NCBI RefSeq assembly: GCF_004319545.1
Contig: NZ_CP036313.1
Coordinates: 1,614,501 to 1,678,500, forward strand
Length of the DNA: 64,000 bases
From: Desulfobacter hydrogenophilus
Lineage (GTDB): Bacteria > Desulfobacterota > Desulfobacteria > Desulfobacterales > Desulfobacteraceae
Reading direction: 5' to 3'
Shown here one piece after another: positions 1 through 8,135 of this stretch (within the stretch, counting starts at the first letter, position 1; every line of letters starts with the position of its first letter). Made by a program: the position numbers and the translations under genes. The notes under the pieces were generated by a model. That model saw only the letters and a program-made list of their open reading frames with translations. It had not been told where the DNA came from and did not search any database.

Positions 1-151
1 TATGGTCTGCCGCATAGGTGATCCAAGTGTCCACCTCGGACATCATCCTCTGTGAAATTTCATTTTCACGGCGCTGATACCCCAAGCGTTTCAGTATCTT
101 ATGCCGTGGCACCTTTAAAGGAATGTGTGGAAATATTCTAAGCTTTTGCAT
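1..151 (-). CDS. partial ORF, N-terminal 50 residues of an unrecognised protein
   Basis: A minus-strand frame opens with ATG at 151 and stays open to the left edge, so only the first 50 residues are visible. The peptide is basic and polar, begins MQKLRIFPHIPLKVPRHKI and contains the stretch KRLGYQRRENEISQRM. It has no signal peptide or membrane segment. I do not recognise the family. Coding is supported only by the uninterrupted frame and protein-like composition. The Shine-Dalgarno upstream of the ATG is weak. Confidence 0.45.
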   Translation of the reverse strand, partial: MQKLRIFPHIPLKVPRHKILKRLGYQRRENEISQRMMSEVDTWITYAADH

Positions 152-536
152 CCGGGTAATATACCAGTTTTTTGTTTTTATGAAAGTATTTTCACCTGGA
201 TTGGTCGGAAAATCGCATGAAAACCCAATAAAATTAATGGTATTTCCGGATTCCTCCAATCCTTGACCTCAACACCCTTGACACTTAAAAACAACATTTC
301 GTTAACAAAAAAAACTGATTATAACGGATTTGGGGGACTGGGGCGGGGAGCGATGAAATAGACTGAAAAAATTTATTTCCTGAGTTATGGTTGAAGTGCG
401 AACAGCAACTATAACAATGAAGGGAAATGATGACTTCTGCCTCTAACACCGCTCCCCGACTGAATCGAACTATTTGTATGCACGTTTGTCAAGCACAATA
501 TGACACCATCATTCAACATACCATCCAATTTGGGAT
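152..536. other. AT-rich intergenic region
   Basis: No convincing gene is visible between the left-edge ORF and the IS remnant. There is a widely spaced inverted repeat of about nine bases (GGGGAGCG near 354 and CGCTCCCC near 454). A TTGACA hexamer lies near 273 without a good -10. The stretch probably holds the promoter of the left-edge gene, but I cannot place it. Confidence 0.4.
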
Positions 537-1406
537 CTCAACTTTCGGAGGAATAAATTTACACCCCCAATAATTCCTCAGGACCACTTGAAAAGCCAAA
601 ACACTTGAGAGCTTGACCCATCACCTGATCAAGCACCTCCTGTACCATACGCCCGCTAAAATCAAACAGTCGCCGAATATTTACCAAAGCTAAACGCATG
701 ATCCGCTCCAAAGAAACTATAAAAGATAGATTGTTCATCTCATCATTACAGGCCCTGAAAAGTTCCCCGAATGACCTTTGATCCACACATTGCCGCTGAT
801 AAAGGCTGAGCATGTTATATCTGGCAATAACAAGAGATGTATGAGCGATCAGGCCATCGTAGTTCCTAATTTGTATTTCTTTGACCAATTTCAGGTGTTG
901 CTTGCACATTTTGAAAAAGACTTCGATATCCCATAGAGGTCGGACAGCCTATGCTTTTTGCCTTGATATTCATAACACCATTTTGGATGATCTTTCAGCA
1001 TGCATATGACGTGTATGTGTTCGCGCAAATCTGCTATTACTGATGGCATCGAAAACCAACAGTCCATTAAGGTAGAATCGTCAAAAATAAGAACTTCTTC
1101 GGAAGAATCATCAAGAAGCTTTCTGATGACAAAATAAATCCGGCGGCAAAGATGAAGGGTAAACCGCCGCCAGTTATATGTCGGAGAGTTCGAAAAGTGT
1201 AAGCAGCGCCCTTATCGACTTTGAATTTGTTATTTGATTTTGTAGGTCGGTAAGGGTAGTATTCATTTTGACGAATTTCCTTTGTCTGAAATGTTTGTTT
1301 AGTGGTAAACGAAGCATGTCATATAAAGTGAAATTCGTCAATTCATATTGCAAATTCAATTAGTTACAGTCTTATTCGCTGCTGTTTTTAAGCACCGAAA
1401 GTTGAG
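537..1406 (-). mobile_element. decayed IS4-like insertion sequence with 12-bp inverted ends
   Basis: The ends carry a perfect 12-bp inverted repeat: CTCAACTTTCGG at 537-548 and CCGAAAGTTGAG at 1395-1406. Between them lie pieces of an IS4-type DDE transposase on the minus strand. The element is about 870 bp, whereas intact IS4-group elements are usually near 1.4 kb, so it has lost internal sequence and is surely inactive. The exact outer limits are uncertain because I see no clear target-site duplication. Confidence 0.6.
559..1359 (-). pseudogene. IS4-family transposase remnant, frameshifted and internally deleted
   Basis: Three minus-strand pieces in different frames resemble an IS4-type DDE transposase. 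The N-terminal piece (1174-1359) contains MNTTLTDLQNQITNSKSIR. The middle piece (about 915-1150) contains IHVICMLKDHPKW and GKKHRLSDLY. The C-terminal piece (559-909) contains the RNYDGLIAHTSLVIARY region, preceded by WDIEVFF in the neighbouring frame. These match the conserved order of the family: the VICMLK strand, the WxIExFFK catalytic-Glu helix and the YDGLIAH segment. Much of the DDE core is missing and at least two frame changes are needed, so it cannot make an active transposase. Confidence 0.65.
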
Positions 1407-1517
1407 CAATAGATTAACGAGTAGTACATTAATCCGGATTGTTCACCCAATTTGTCGTGGTTTCAGCAATTCCATTGCCCAAGCCAACGAATCTTGATAA
1501 AAAACGGGAGAACAAAC

Positions 1518-1577
1518 ATGCTAACTGAAAAAATGAATTTCAACCATATCATTTCCCAAGGCGAAAAATATGATTAA
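1518..1577 (+). CDS. possible 19-residue leader peptide overlapping the aroB start
   Basis: An ATG at 1518, preceded by the purine-rich GGGAGAAC, opens a 19-codon frame (MLTEKMNFNHIISQGEKYD). Its TAA at 1575-1577 overlaps the aroB ATG at 1570 by eight bases. This geometry would allow translational coupling. It may instead be the fossil end of a lost gene or chance. No run of aromatic codons is present, so it is not a classic aromatic-amino-acid attenuator. Confidence 0.3.
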   Translation: MLTEKMNFNHIISQGEKYD

Positions 1578-2607
1578 AACCTTTACAGTTGAGGGCTGGC
1601 AGGGAACATCTGCCATCCATGTGGGAGAGTCCTTGTCCCGTGTAGGAGAGTACCTGCCGGACCAGGGTTCTGTGGTTATTGTTACCGATGAAAACATCCT
1701 CAAGCATTACGGTGCATCCTTGCCTGCCGGCCATGTAATCACCATCGGTTCCGGGGAAAAAATCAAAACCCTTGCTACTGTGGAATATATCCTGCGGGAA
1801 ATGATTAAGGTCGGGTGCGACAGGTCAAGTTTTTTGCTGGCTATCGGCGGGGGCATTGTCTGTGACATTGCCGGATTTGTAGCATCTGTGTTTCTAAGGG
1901 GCATCCGTTTCGGCTTTGTTTCCACCTCCCTTCTTTCCCAGGTAGATGCCAGCGTTGGAGGCAAAAACGGCGTCAATCTGGATGCCTTTAAAAATATGGT
2001 GGGGGTATTCTGCCAACCACAGTTTGTCCTGTGTGATATCGACATGCTGTACACCCTGCCGGACAGGGAAATCTCCAACGGTTTAGCCGAGATTGTCAAA
2101 CATGGACTGATCAGCGATCGACCTCTTCTGGAGTTTATCGAAAATAACCGGGATAAAGCCCTGGCCCTGGACCGGGAAACGGTTTTCCGGATGGTTGCGG
2201 ATTCAGTGGACATTAAATCCCGTGTGGTCCAGGCAGATGAACGGGAGGCCGGTGAGCGCCGCAAGCTTAACTTCGGTCACACCATCGGACATGCGTTTGA
2301 AAAACTCAACCCTTCCGGCCATGGTCGTGCGGTCGCCGCAGGCATGGTAGCGGCAGCACAGTTTTCCCAACAGAGAGGGTACATCAATCAAGGGGATGTG
2401 GACCGAATCAAGGAGTTACTTTTAGGACTTGGACTGCCTGTTGACTTTGACTTCCCCCCGGAACAGATCATTGAGGCGGCATCCAGGGATAAGAAAAAAC
2501 AAGGCAAGAATCTCTTTTTTGTTTTTCTTGAACAAATCGGGCAGGCCAGGGTGGAGAACATAAGCTATGATAACTTAAATGGTTTTATCCGTGGCTATTT
2601 TGTCTAA
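1570..2607 (+). CDS. aroB: 3-dehydroquinate synthase
   Basis: This cytosolic enzyme converts DAHP to 3-dehydroquinate, the second step of the shikimate pathway, using NAD+ and a divalent metal. The 345-residue product has the usual AroB length and order. It shows the nucleotide-binding glycine loop AIGGGIVCDIAGF near residue 93, the STSLLSQVDASVGGKNGVN segment, AEIVKHGLI with a metal-ligand Glu, and LNFGHTIGHAFE with the metal-binding histidines. The start at 1570 follows AAGGCG. A short upstream reading frame overlaps this start. No other shikimate gene lies next to it, so it stands alone here. It is followed by about 200 bp of regulatory DNA for the Fur-family gene. Confidence 0.95.
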   Translation: MIKTFTVEGWQGTSAIHVGESLSRVGEYLPDQGSVVIVTDENILKHYGASLPAGHVITIGSGEKIKTLATVEYILREMIKVGCDRSSFLLAIGGGIVCDIAGFVASVFLRGIRFGFVSTSLLSQVDASVGGKNGVNLDAFKNMVGVFCQPQFVLCDIDMLYTLPDREISNGLAEIVKHGLISDRPLLEFIENNRDKALALDRETVFRMVADSVDIKSRVVQADEREAGERRKLNFGHTIGHAFEKLNPSGHGRAVAAGMVAAAQFSQQRGYINQGDVDRIKELLLGLGLPVDFDFPPEQIIEAASRDKKKQGKNLFFVFLEQIGQARVENISYDNLNGFIRGYFV

Positions 2608-2751
2608 TGTTCGTTATTATTTTCACATTTTTTTCTCTTTACCCTGATTTTAAAATGGATGTAACTCCGGCCCTGAATACAATGTGACAGGTACAGCAGA
2701 TATGTATCAATCTCGCACATATCCGTATGACTTAATGAGGGCAAAAATATT

Positions 2752-2793
2752 ATTGACTATTCATCCTAAATAGGATTTAATCCTATTTAGGAT
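2752..2793 (+). promoter_or_regulatory. promoter with a 31-bp perfect palindromic operator
   Basis: Positions 2763-2793 form a perfect palindrome of 15-bp arms around one central base, built from the half-site ATCCTAAATAGGATT. A -35-like TTGACT at 2752-2757 sits just upstream, so the palindrome covers the likely -10 and start region of the regulator-rubrerythrin unit. A Fur/PerR-type repressor is encoded directly downstream, which makes autoregulation the natural inference. The AT-rich paired half-sites resemble Fur/PerR boxes in form but are not the E. coli consensus. Confidence 0.75.
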
Positions 2794-2813
2794 TTAACCA
2801 AAAGGAAAACTGA

Positions 2814-3245
2814 TTGGATCTATTTTACAAAAAATGCAAGGCAAACAAGCTGAAAATTACACCCCAGCGAGTAGCAATTTACAAGGTGTTAACAGCGTCT
2901 GTTTCCCATCCCAATGCAGAACAGATCCATAGAGAGGTAAAAAAACAGTTTTCCAATATCAGTATAGATACAGTGAATCGAACGCTTTTGACCTTTGCCG
3001 GAGCCCATATGATTGATATTGTGGAAGGCCATGGTGATCCCAGACGGTTTGATCCAAATCAAAAAGCACATCACCATTTTTACTGCGTGTCCTGTCACAA
3101 GATATTTGATTTTCAGACAGATTCCGTGGACAGGTTAACCCTGCCCCCGAACATAGAAAAAAAATTTTTAATCACGGGAAAAAGGATCTGCCTGACAGGT
3201 TATTGTAACTACTGTCGCAGCAAAACGGCAGGTGAAAAAGAGTAA
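2814..3245 (+). CDS. Fur-family (PerR-like) transcriptional repressor
   Basis: A 143-residue winged-helix metalloregulator. The N-terminal half (about 1-80) is the Fur DNA-binding domain, with KITPQRVAIYKVL at its start. The C-terminal dimerisation domain has the HHHFYC metal-site stretch and two CxxC pairs (CVSC near 98, CNYC near 132), which form the structural zinc site. The gene starts with TTG at 2814, eight bases after AAAGGA. It lies 63 bp upstream of rubrerythrin and just downstream of a long palindrome. From that context I infer peroxide or redox sensing (PerR role) rather than iron-uptake control. Sequence alone cannot separate PerR from Fur, so I give no gene symbol. Confidence 0.85.
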   Translation: MDLFYKKCKANKLKITPQRVAIYKVLTASVSHPNAEQIHREVKKQFSNISIDTVNRTLLTFAGAHMIDIVEGHGDPRRFDPNQKAHHHFYCVSCHKIFDFQTDSVDRLTLPPNIEKKFLITGKRICLTGYCNYCRSKTAGEKE

Positions 3246-3308
3246 CGTGGATAGCGGCAACGCACCACATATAACCATTACATTTAAGGAATTAAGGAGA
3301 GTTTAATT

Positions 3309-3884
3309 ATGGCAAGTTTGAAAGGAACCAGAACTGAAAAAAACCTGCTCACCGCCTTTGCTGGTGAATCCCAGGCAAGAATGCGCTATACCTATTTTGC
3401 CAGCCAGGCTAAAAAGGACGGGTATGTCCAGATTTCTGCAATTTTTGCCGAAACTGCAGACCAGGAAAAAGAGCATGCAAAACGCTTTTTTAAATTTCTT
3501 GAAGGCGGAGAGATTGAGATTTGCGGCACTTTTCCTGCCGGTGTCATTGGTACCACACTGGAAAACCTGAAAGCGGCTGCGGCCGGAGAACATGAGGAGT
3601 GGAGCCAAATGTATCCGGAATTTGCCGTTATTGCCAGGGAAGAGGGCTTTGATGCCATTGCCATGGTTTTTGAGATGGTGTCTGTTGCTGAAAAACAGCA
3701 TGAAAAAAGATACAATGATCTAGCGGCCAATATTGAGGCAGGCACCGTTTTCAAAAAAGATGCCCCGGTGACCTGGCGGTGTCGGAACTGCGGTTATCTG
3801 CATGAAGGAATTGAGGCAATTGAAATGTGCCCCGCCTGTGCCCATCCCCAGGCTCATTTTGAAATTCTCGGTGAAAACTGGTAG
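3309..3884 (+). CDS. rbr: rubrerythrin
   Basis: A cytosolic non-heme di-iron peroxidase that reduces hydrogen peroxide in anaerobes with electrons from rubredoxin or NADH-dependent partners. The 191-residue protein has the ferritin-like four-helix domain with the di-iron Glu/His ligands (FAGESQARMRYTYFA near 17-31, ETADQEKEHAKRFF near 50, and a second EMVSVAEKQHEKR near 119). A C-terminal rubredoxin-type FeS4 domain follows (CRNCGY and CPAC, residues about 156-176). The length is typical. The ribosome-binding site AAGGAGAG precedes the ATG. The gene directly follows the Fur/PerR-like gene and is probably cotranscribed with it, then ends at a good hairpin. Confidence 0.95.
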   Translation: MASLKGTRTEKNLLTAFAGESQARMRYTYFASQAKKDGYVQISAIFAETADQEKEHAKRFFKFLEGGEIEICGTFPAGVIGTTLENLKAAAAGEHEEWSQMYPEFAVIAREEGFDAIAMVFEMVSVAEKQHEKRYNDLAANIEAGTVFKKDAPVTWRCRNCGYLHEGIEAIEMCPACAHPQAHFEILGENW

Positions 3885-3915
3885 CCTGTAAGGTTACCTT
3901 CCCCGATTCGTGATA

Positions 3916-3959
3916 GGGATACGCGTTGTTCTTTTGCTGGACAGGGCGTATCCCTTTTC
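3916..3959 (+). terminator. intrinsic terminator after rubrerythrin
   Basis: GGGATACGC (3916-3924) pairs perfectly with GCGTATCCC (3946-3954), followed by TTTT. The loop is about 21 nt. It lies 32 bp after the rubrerythrin stop and before the trxA promoter. Confidence 0.7.
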
Positions 3960-3989
3960 AAAAGCCCTGCTGATTTTTGGCGTCCAAAA

Positions 3990-4018
3990 TTGACAAAATC
4001 CGATTATGAACTTATAGT
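3990..4018 (+). promoter_or_regulatory. sigma70-type promoter of trxA
   Basis: TTGACA (3990-3995) and TATAGT (4013-4018) are separated by 17 bp, a near-ideal housekeeping promoter. It sits 34 bp before the trxA start and downstream of the rubrerythrin terminator, so it should drive trxA-trxB-bamD. Confidence 0.7.
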
Positions 4019-4052
4019 TACGATAATTTTAACCTAAAAATAGGAAATAGCT

Positions 4053-4379
4053 ATGGCGGAAAATATTATTCATCTTGATGATGAAGATTTCGACGAACTG
4101 TTAAAAACTTCTGAAAAGCCTATTATGGTCGATTTCTGGGCACCTTGGTGTGGCCCGTGCAAAGCCATTGGCCCTACCCTTGAAGCATTGGCCGCTGAAT
4201 ATGGAGATCAGATAATCATTGCCAAGGTCAACGTGGACGATAACCCCATAAGCCCCAGTAAACATAATGTACAGGCCATTCCAACCCTTATTTTTTTCAA
4301 GGATGGAGCGGTTGTAAATCAAATTACCGGTATGGTGGCAAAGGAAAAACTTGAAGAGGCAATCAAGAGCGTTCTTTAA
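4053..4379 (+). CDS. trxA: thioredoxin
   Basis: A 108-residue thioredoxin of normal size with the redox-active WAPWCGPCK motif near residues 29-37 and the cis-proline in QAIPTLIFF. It carries electrons from thioredoxin reductase to target disulfides in the cytosol. The reductase gene trxB starts 11 bp downstream, so the pair is an operon under the promoter at 3990. The ORF follows a modest ribosome-binding region (AGGAAATAGC). Confidence 0.95.
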   Translation: MAENIIHLDDEDFDELLKTSEKPIMVDFWAPWCGPCKAIGPTLEALAAEYGDQIIIAKVNVDDNPISPSKHNVQAIPTLIFFKDGAVVNQITGMVAKEKLEEAIKSVL

Positions 4380-4390
4380 GGAGATTTCCA

Positions 4391-5305
4391 ATGAGTGAAT
4401 ATGATCTGGTGATCATCGGGGCCGGGCCGGCTGGCCTGACCGCAGGACTGTATGCAGCCCGGGCTCGGATGAATGTTTTGCTGATTGAAAGAGCCGTTCC
4501 CGGCGGTCAAATCCTTGTAACGGACTGGATTGAAAATTACCCTGGGTTCCCCGAAGGTATTTCCGGGTTTGATCTAGCCGAAAAAATAAAAGAACAGGCG
4601 CTGGCTCTGGGGTTAGACATTGAAACGGCAGAGGTTCAGGGTCTTGATCTTTCCGGGACAAGCAAGGAAGTTATTCTCAAGGAAAAACGCATTAAAACCA
4701 AGTCCCTGATCATTGCCTCGGGCGCATCTCCCAGGAAGCTAGGGGTCGGCGAGGATAAGTTCATGGGTAAAGGCGTCTCCTTTTGTGCCACCTGTGACGG
4801 GCCTTTTTTTCGGGATAAAGTGGTGGTAGCCGTGGGCGGCGGGGATACAGCGGTCCAGGAATCCATTTTCCTCACTCGATTTGCTAAAAAAGTATATCTG
4901 GTTCATCGAAGAGATGAACTGCGGGCCACCAAGATTCTTCAGGAAAGAGCTTTTTCCAACGACAAAATGGAGTTCCTCTGGGATAGTGTAGTGACTGGAA
5001 TGGATGGTCTTTTCGGCGTTGAGAAAGTCAATGTGAAAAATTTAAAAACCGGCAATGAGACGGAAATTGCGGCGAACGGCTGCTTTATCTGGGTCGGCAT
5101 TCTGCCCAACACCGAATTTATAAAAGGTGATGTGAAGACAGATGAAGGCGGTTTCATTATGGTGGACAACAAAATGCAGACTAATGTGCCCGGTGTGTTC
5201 GCCATCGGCGATGTCAGGGATACACCTTTGCGCCAGATTGCAACGGCTGTGGGAGACGGTGCTGTGGCTGCGGTCAGCGCAGAGCACTATGTAGAGAATT
5301 CATAA
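4391..5305 (+). CDS. trxB: thioredoxin reductase
   Basis: The 304-residue product is a low-molecular-weight FAD/NAD(P)H thioredoxin reductase. The N-terminal FAD motif is GAGPAGLTAGLYAARA. The redox-active pair is CATCDG near residue 132. The nucleotide-binding loop is AVGGGDTA. The C-terminal FAD contact is PGVFAIGDVRD. It transfers reducing equivalents to the adjacent TrxA. GGAG lies seven bases before the ATG. Its stop is separated from bamD by one base, suggesting translational coupling. The NADPH-binding stretch reads HRRDELRA, with the double arginine typical of NADPH use. Confidence 0.95.
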   Translation: MSEYDLVIIGAGPAGLTAGLYAARARMNVLLIERAVPGGQILVTDWIENYPGFPEGISGFDLAEKIKEQALALGLDIETAEVQGLDLSGTSKEVILKEKRIKTKSLIIASGASPRKLGVGEDKFMGKGVSFCATCDGPFFRDKVVVAVGGGDTAVQESIFLTRFAKKVYLVHRRDELRATKILQERAFSNDKMEFLWDSVVTGMDGLFGVEKVNVKNLKTGNETEIAANGCFIWVGILPNTEFIKGDVKTDEGGFIMVDNKMQTNVPGVFAIGDVRDTPLRQIATAVGDGAVAAVSAEHYVENS

Positions 5306-5306
5306 A

Positions 5307-5978
5307 ATGAAAAAATTTCTCATTGCAGGAATGGTCTTTCTTTTTCTGTCAGGGTGTGCCCTGTTTGAAGAAAACCATCAGATGAACAAAAACGCCCAGC
5401 AGCTGGCAGCTGAAGGGGCTGCTTCATTTATGAATGAGGATTACGAGGATGCGGTCAAGGCCTATACGGACCTGAAAGACTGGTATCCGTTCAGTAAATA
5501 TGCCATTCTGGCGGAATTAAAGATTGCAGATGCTCATTTTCATCTTGAAGAATATCCCGAGGCCATTGCAGCCTATGAAAATTTTGAGAAACTGCATCCT
5601 AAAAATGAGGCTGTACCCTATATTATCAACCAGATCGCCATGTGCTGGTTTAATCAGATAAACACCATAGACAGGGATGCAACGCCTGCAAAAAAGGCCA
5701 TGGCTGAGTTTAAAAGACTGATCCGGCTGTTCCCTGAAAATGAATACAGCCAGGACGCTTTGGCGCACATTGATGCCTGCATTGATAATATAGTCAGCCA
5801 TGAGTTGTATGTCGCCGATTTTTATAACAAAACAAAAAAATACGAGGCTGCACTGAAACGTTACCAGTATATTGTAGAAAACTATGCCGGGACCGATCAG
5901 AGTCAGATCGCCCTTGAAAATATTCCCAAGATGTCTGAACACATTAAAGCAGTCGAATCCGACAACGAAGAAAAATAA
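5307..5978 (+). CDS. bamD: outer-membrane assembly lipoprotein BamD-like
   Basis: The 223-residue product begins with a lipoprotein signal peptide ending in the lipobox LSGC (Cys near residue 17). It continues with tetratricopeptide-like helices (YEDAVKAYTDL, EEYPEAIAAYENF, KYEAALKRYQYI), the fold of BamD/YfiO. BamD sits on the periplasmic face of the outer membrane and helps BamA insert beta-barrel proteins. The length fits the family (about 220-250). It starts one base after trxB, so it is probably cotranscribed with the thioredoxin genes, an arrangement without an obvious functional link. Confidence 0.85.
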   Translation: MKKFLIAGMVFLFLSGCALFEENHQMNKNAQQLAAEGAASFMNEDYEDAVKAYTDLKDWYPFSKYAILAELKIADAHFHLEEYPEAIAAYENFEKLHPKNEAVPYIINQIAMCWFNQINTIDRDATPAKKAMAEFKRLIRLFPENEYSQDALAHIDACIDNIVSHELYVADFYNKTKKYEAALKRYQYIVENYAGTDQSQIALENIPKMSEHIKAVESDNEEK

Positions 5979-6068
5979 AAACCCTTTACTTTTATTTTAA
6001 TATATTGTATTCGTTTCGGGTTTTAATTTTGATATAGCGATTTTATTAGGAATTAGGAGTATATAAAT

Positions 6069-6263
6069 ATGTCTAAAGAATGTGCAATCTGTGGAAAGAA
6101 ACCAATGGTCGGCAACAATGTCAGCCATGCTCATAATCTCAATAAAAGGCGCTTCAATCCCAATCTCCAGAGAGTTCGGGCGGTGATTAAGCCTGGTTGC
6201 GTCAGAAAAATTGATGTGTGTACGTCCTGCATTAAGGCGGGAAAAGTAACCAAAGCCTCTTAA
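6069..6263 (+). CDS. rpmB: 50S ribosomal protein L28
   Basis: A 64-residue basic protein of the L28 family. It shows [19 protein letters not shown] at the N-terminus and the [12 protein letters not shown] segment. Its cysteine pairs (CxxC at the start, CTSC near residue 52) mark the zinc-binding C+ form of L28. A purine-rich AGGAATTAGGAG region precedes the ATG. It is monocistronic here and is followed by a hairpin repeat. Confidence 0.95.
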   Translation: MSKECAICGKKPMVGNNVSHAHNLNKRRFNPNLQRVRAVIKPGCVRKIDVCTSCIKAGKVTKAS

Positions 6264-6268
6264 AAAGA

Positions 6269-6331
6269 GTGTTTGAACAAAAAGGCACTTATCTGCGTCG
6301 TTGCATCTGGATAACTTTTTTGTCCAAACAC
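6269..6331. repeat. 15-bp near-perfect inverted repeat downstream of rpmB
   Basis: GTGTTTGAACAAAAA (6269-6283) pairs with TTTTTGTCCAAACAC (6317-6331) with one mismatch, around a loop of about 33 nt. It begins six bases after the rpmB stop and could act as its terminator, although no T-run follows the right arm. The size and GTCGTTGCATC loop recall a small miniature element. I cannot decide between the two roles. Confidence 0.45.
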
Positions 6332-6398
6332 GGGTTCACGTTCAGCACTAAGTAAAAAGTTACTTTTTTATTTTTCCAGGCTTAAAGATATTATCACT

Positions 6399-6430
6399 AA
6401 ATTCCGGTATGTGTGAGCATACCGGAATTT
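6399..6430. terminator. bidirectional intrinsic terminator between rpmB and the phoH-like gene
   Basis: AAATTCCGGTATG (6399-6411) is perfectly complementary to CATACCGGAATTT (6418-6430), with a 6-nt loop and A/T runs on both sides. It lies 18 bp past the end of the minus-strand phoH-like gene and downstream of rpmB, so it can stop transcription from either side. Confidence 0.75.
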
Positions 6431-6447
6431 TGTTGATTGAATTTTGG

Positions 6448-7767
6448 TTATAATATTTTTGAAGCCAGTTCTGCTAGTTCAGAACGCTCACCTTTTTCAA
6501 GATTGATGTGCGCATAAAGATTCTGACCCTTCATTTTTTCTATAATATACGCAAGCCCATTGGTCTGGGTGTCCAGATAAGGGTGGTCTATCTGAAAAAT
6601 GTCTCCCGTAAAAATAATTTTTGTACCCTCTCCTGCCCGGGTGATGATGGTTTTTACTTCATGGGGTGTCAGATTCTGGGCCTCATCCACGATAAAAAAC
6701 ACCCGTACAATAGACCGCCCCCTTATGTATGAAATTGGTGTGATAACGATCTTTTCCTCTTCTATCAGCTCCTTGATCTTTTTTCCATTGGAACCATTTT
6801 CATTAAAATGATTCTGTATAATAGAAAGGTTATCATACAGGGGTTGCATATATGGGTCTAGTTTGGAAGCCACATCTCCGGGAAGAAACCCTAAATCTTT
6901 GTTGCTAAGCGGAACAACGGGCCGAGCAATGAAGATCTGACGGTAGAACTGCTTTTTAGCCAGGGCCGCGGCCAAGGCCAGCAGGGTTTTTCCGGTACCG
7001 GCTTTGCCGGAAATGGTAACAAGGGATATATCCGGATTGAGCATGGCATTCAGGGCAAATGTCTGCTCCGAATTCCGAGGTTTGATGCCGTAGCATATTC
7101 TGGGCTGAATCAATTTCACGGTCCGGCTTGCACCGTCAAAATAGGCCAAGGCGGATTTGGATCCGTTTTTCAATATCACATTTTCATTGGCAAAAAGCGC
7201 AACATCTTCTCCCAGGCTTTCGGTGTGGATTTCATAGGGCTTTTGGTACAGTTCGTCCAGTACCTGGGAGCCAATGTTATTTACCACCTTCATACCCGTG
7301 TACATCTCGGAAATGTTTTCAACATACTGGGAATTGTAATTTTCAGTTTTTAAACCGATGGACCGAGCTTTCAAGCGCAAATTTACATCCTTGCTTACAA
7401 AAACAACATTTTTAAAATCGTTTTCTTTGGCAATGGCATAGGCAATATTTATGATCCTGACATCCGGGGTAATCTCATTAAAATTGTTTTTAATTATGGG
7501 ATCCAAAGCGGTGTCAAGCCGAATGGCAATACTGCCCTCTCCGTTATCAATGGGAACCCCGCCGTTGAGCATTGTATCACTGGACAATGCATCCAGGGTC
7601 CTTAGAAAGTCCCGGGCGTTGCAATTAATGACATTATTCCCTTTTTTAAATTTATCCAGTTCCTCAATAACCGTAATGGGAATGTAAATATCATTGTCTT
7701 TGAATTGATGAATGCATCCGCTGTCATGAAGGATAACGTTGGTATCCAGGATAAATATTTTTTTCAT
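6448..7767 (-). CDS. PhoH-like protein with N-terminal PIN domain (PhoH2 type)
   Basis: The 439-residue product fuses an N-terminal PIN-type ribonuclease domain (ILDTNVILHD at residues 5-14, with further conserved Asp residues to about 150) to a PhoH ATPase. The Walker A motif is GKAGTGKT near residue 258 and the Walker B region is FFIVDEAQNL near 360, followed by the arginine-rich sensor IITRAGEGTKIIFTGD. PhoH2-type proteins couple ATPase/RNA-helicase activity to RNA cleavage; the precise cellular role is unsettled. GGAGA precedes the ATG. The gene is monocistronic and ends at a bidirectional terminator. No antitoxin-like partner, as seen in some PIN systems, lies next to it. Confidence 0.9.
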   Translation of the reverse strand: MKKIFILDTNVILHDSGCIHQFKDNDIYIPITVIEELDKFKKGNNVINCNARDFLRTLDALSSDTMLNGGVPIDNGEGSIAIRLDTALDPIIKNNFNEITPDVRIINIAYAIAKENDFKNVVFVSKDVNLRLKARSIGLKTENYNSQYVENISEMYTGMKVVNNIGSQVLDELYQKPYEIHTESLGEDVALFANENVILKNGSKSALAYFDGASRTVKLIQPRICYGIKPRNSEQTFALNAMLNPDISLVTISGKAGTGKTLLALAAALAKKQFYRQIFIARPVVPLSNKDLGFLPGDVASKLDPYMQPLYDNLSIIQNHFNENGSNGKKIKELIEEEKIVITPISYIRGRSIVRVFFIVDEAQNLTPHEVKTIITRAGEGTKIIFTGDIFQIDHPYLDTQTNGLAYIIEKMKGQNLYAHINLEKGERSELAELASKIL

Positions 7768-8135
7768 ACAAATCTCCGCATTAAAATAAAAATTTTAAAA
7801 TCAAGATGGTGTTGATTCAGGTGTTGATCGAGAACAAGGAAGTGGGGTAACGGACCTTTCATTTCCGGTCTTCTGGCGGGGGCTGGTAAATTGAAGACGT
7901 TTACCATAATATTCCAGGTTAAAGGTTAATGTTAAAGTCGGGCCGTACCGACTAACTGATCACCCTTGGCGCGGGCGGTTAGGGATGGAATTTCCTACAC
8001 GATTAAAGTGAACCCGACTATCTTGAGCATAAATGAAAAATTCTTTGTTATATACTCAATTATCCAAAAGTTTAGTTAGGAAATGATGAAGGAACAACAA
8101 TCTTACACGCTGCCCCCCAAAGCGACCCTGCATTA
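7768..8135. other. non-coding spacer upstream of the phoH-like gene
   Basis: This stretch lies between the divergent-facing phoH-like start and the first copy of the 162-bp repeat. I see no intact gene. There are short open stretches in several frames but none has a start, ribosome-binding site and protein-like composition together. It must hold the phoH-like promoter, which I cannot place firmly. Confidence 0.4.

Noticed and set aside
351..459. Inverted repeat GGGGAGCG/CGCTCCCC near the left edge as an IS end
   Set aside because: Only eight or nine bases, with 90 bp between the arms and no transposase-like sequence inside. Chance cannot be excluded.
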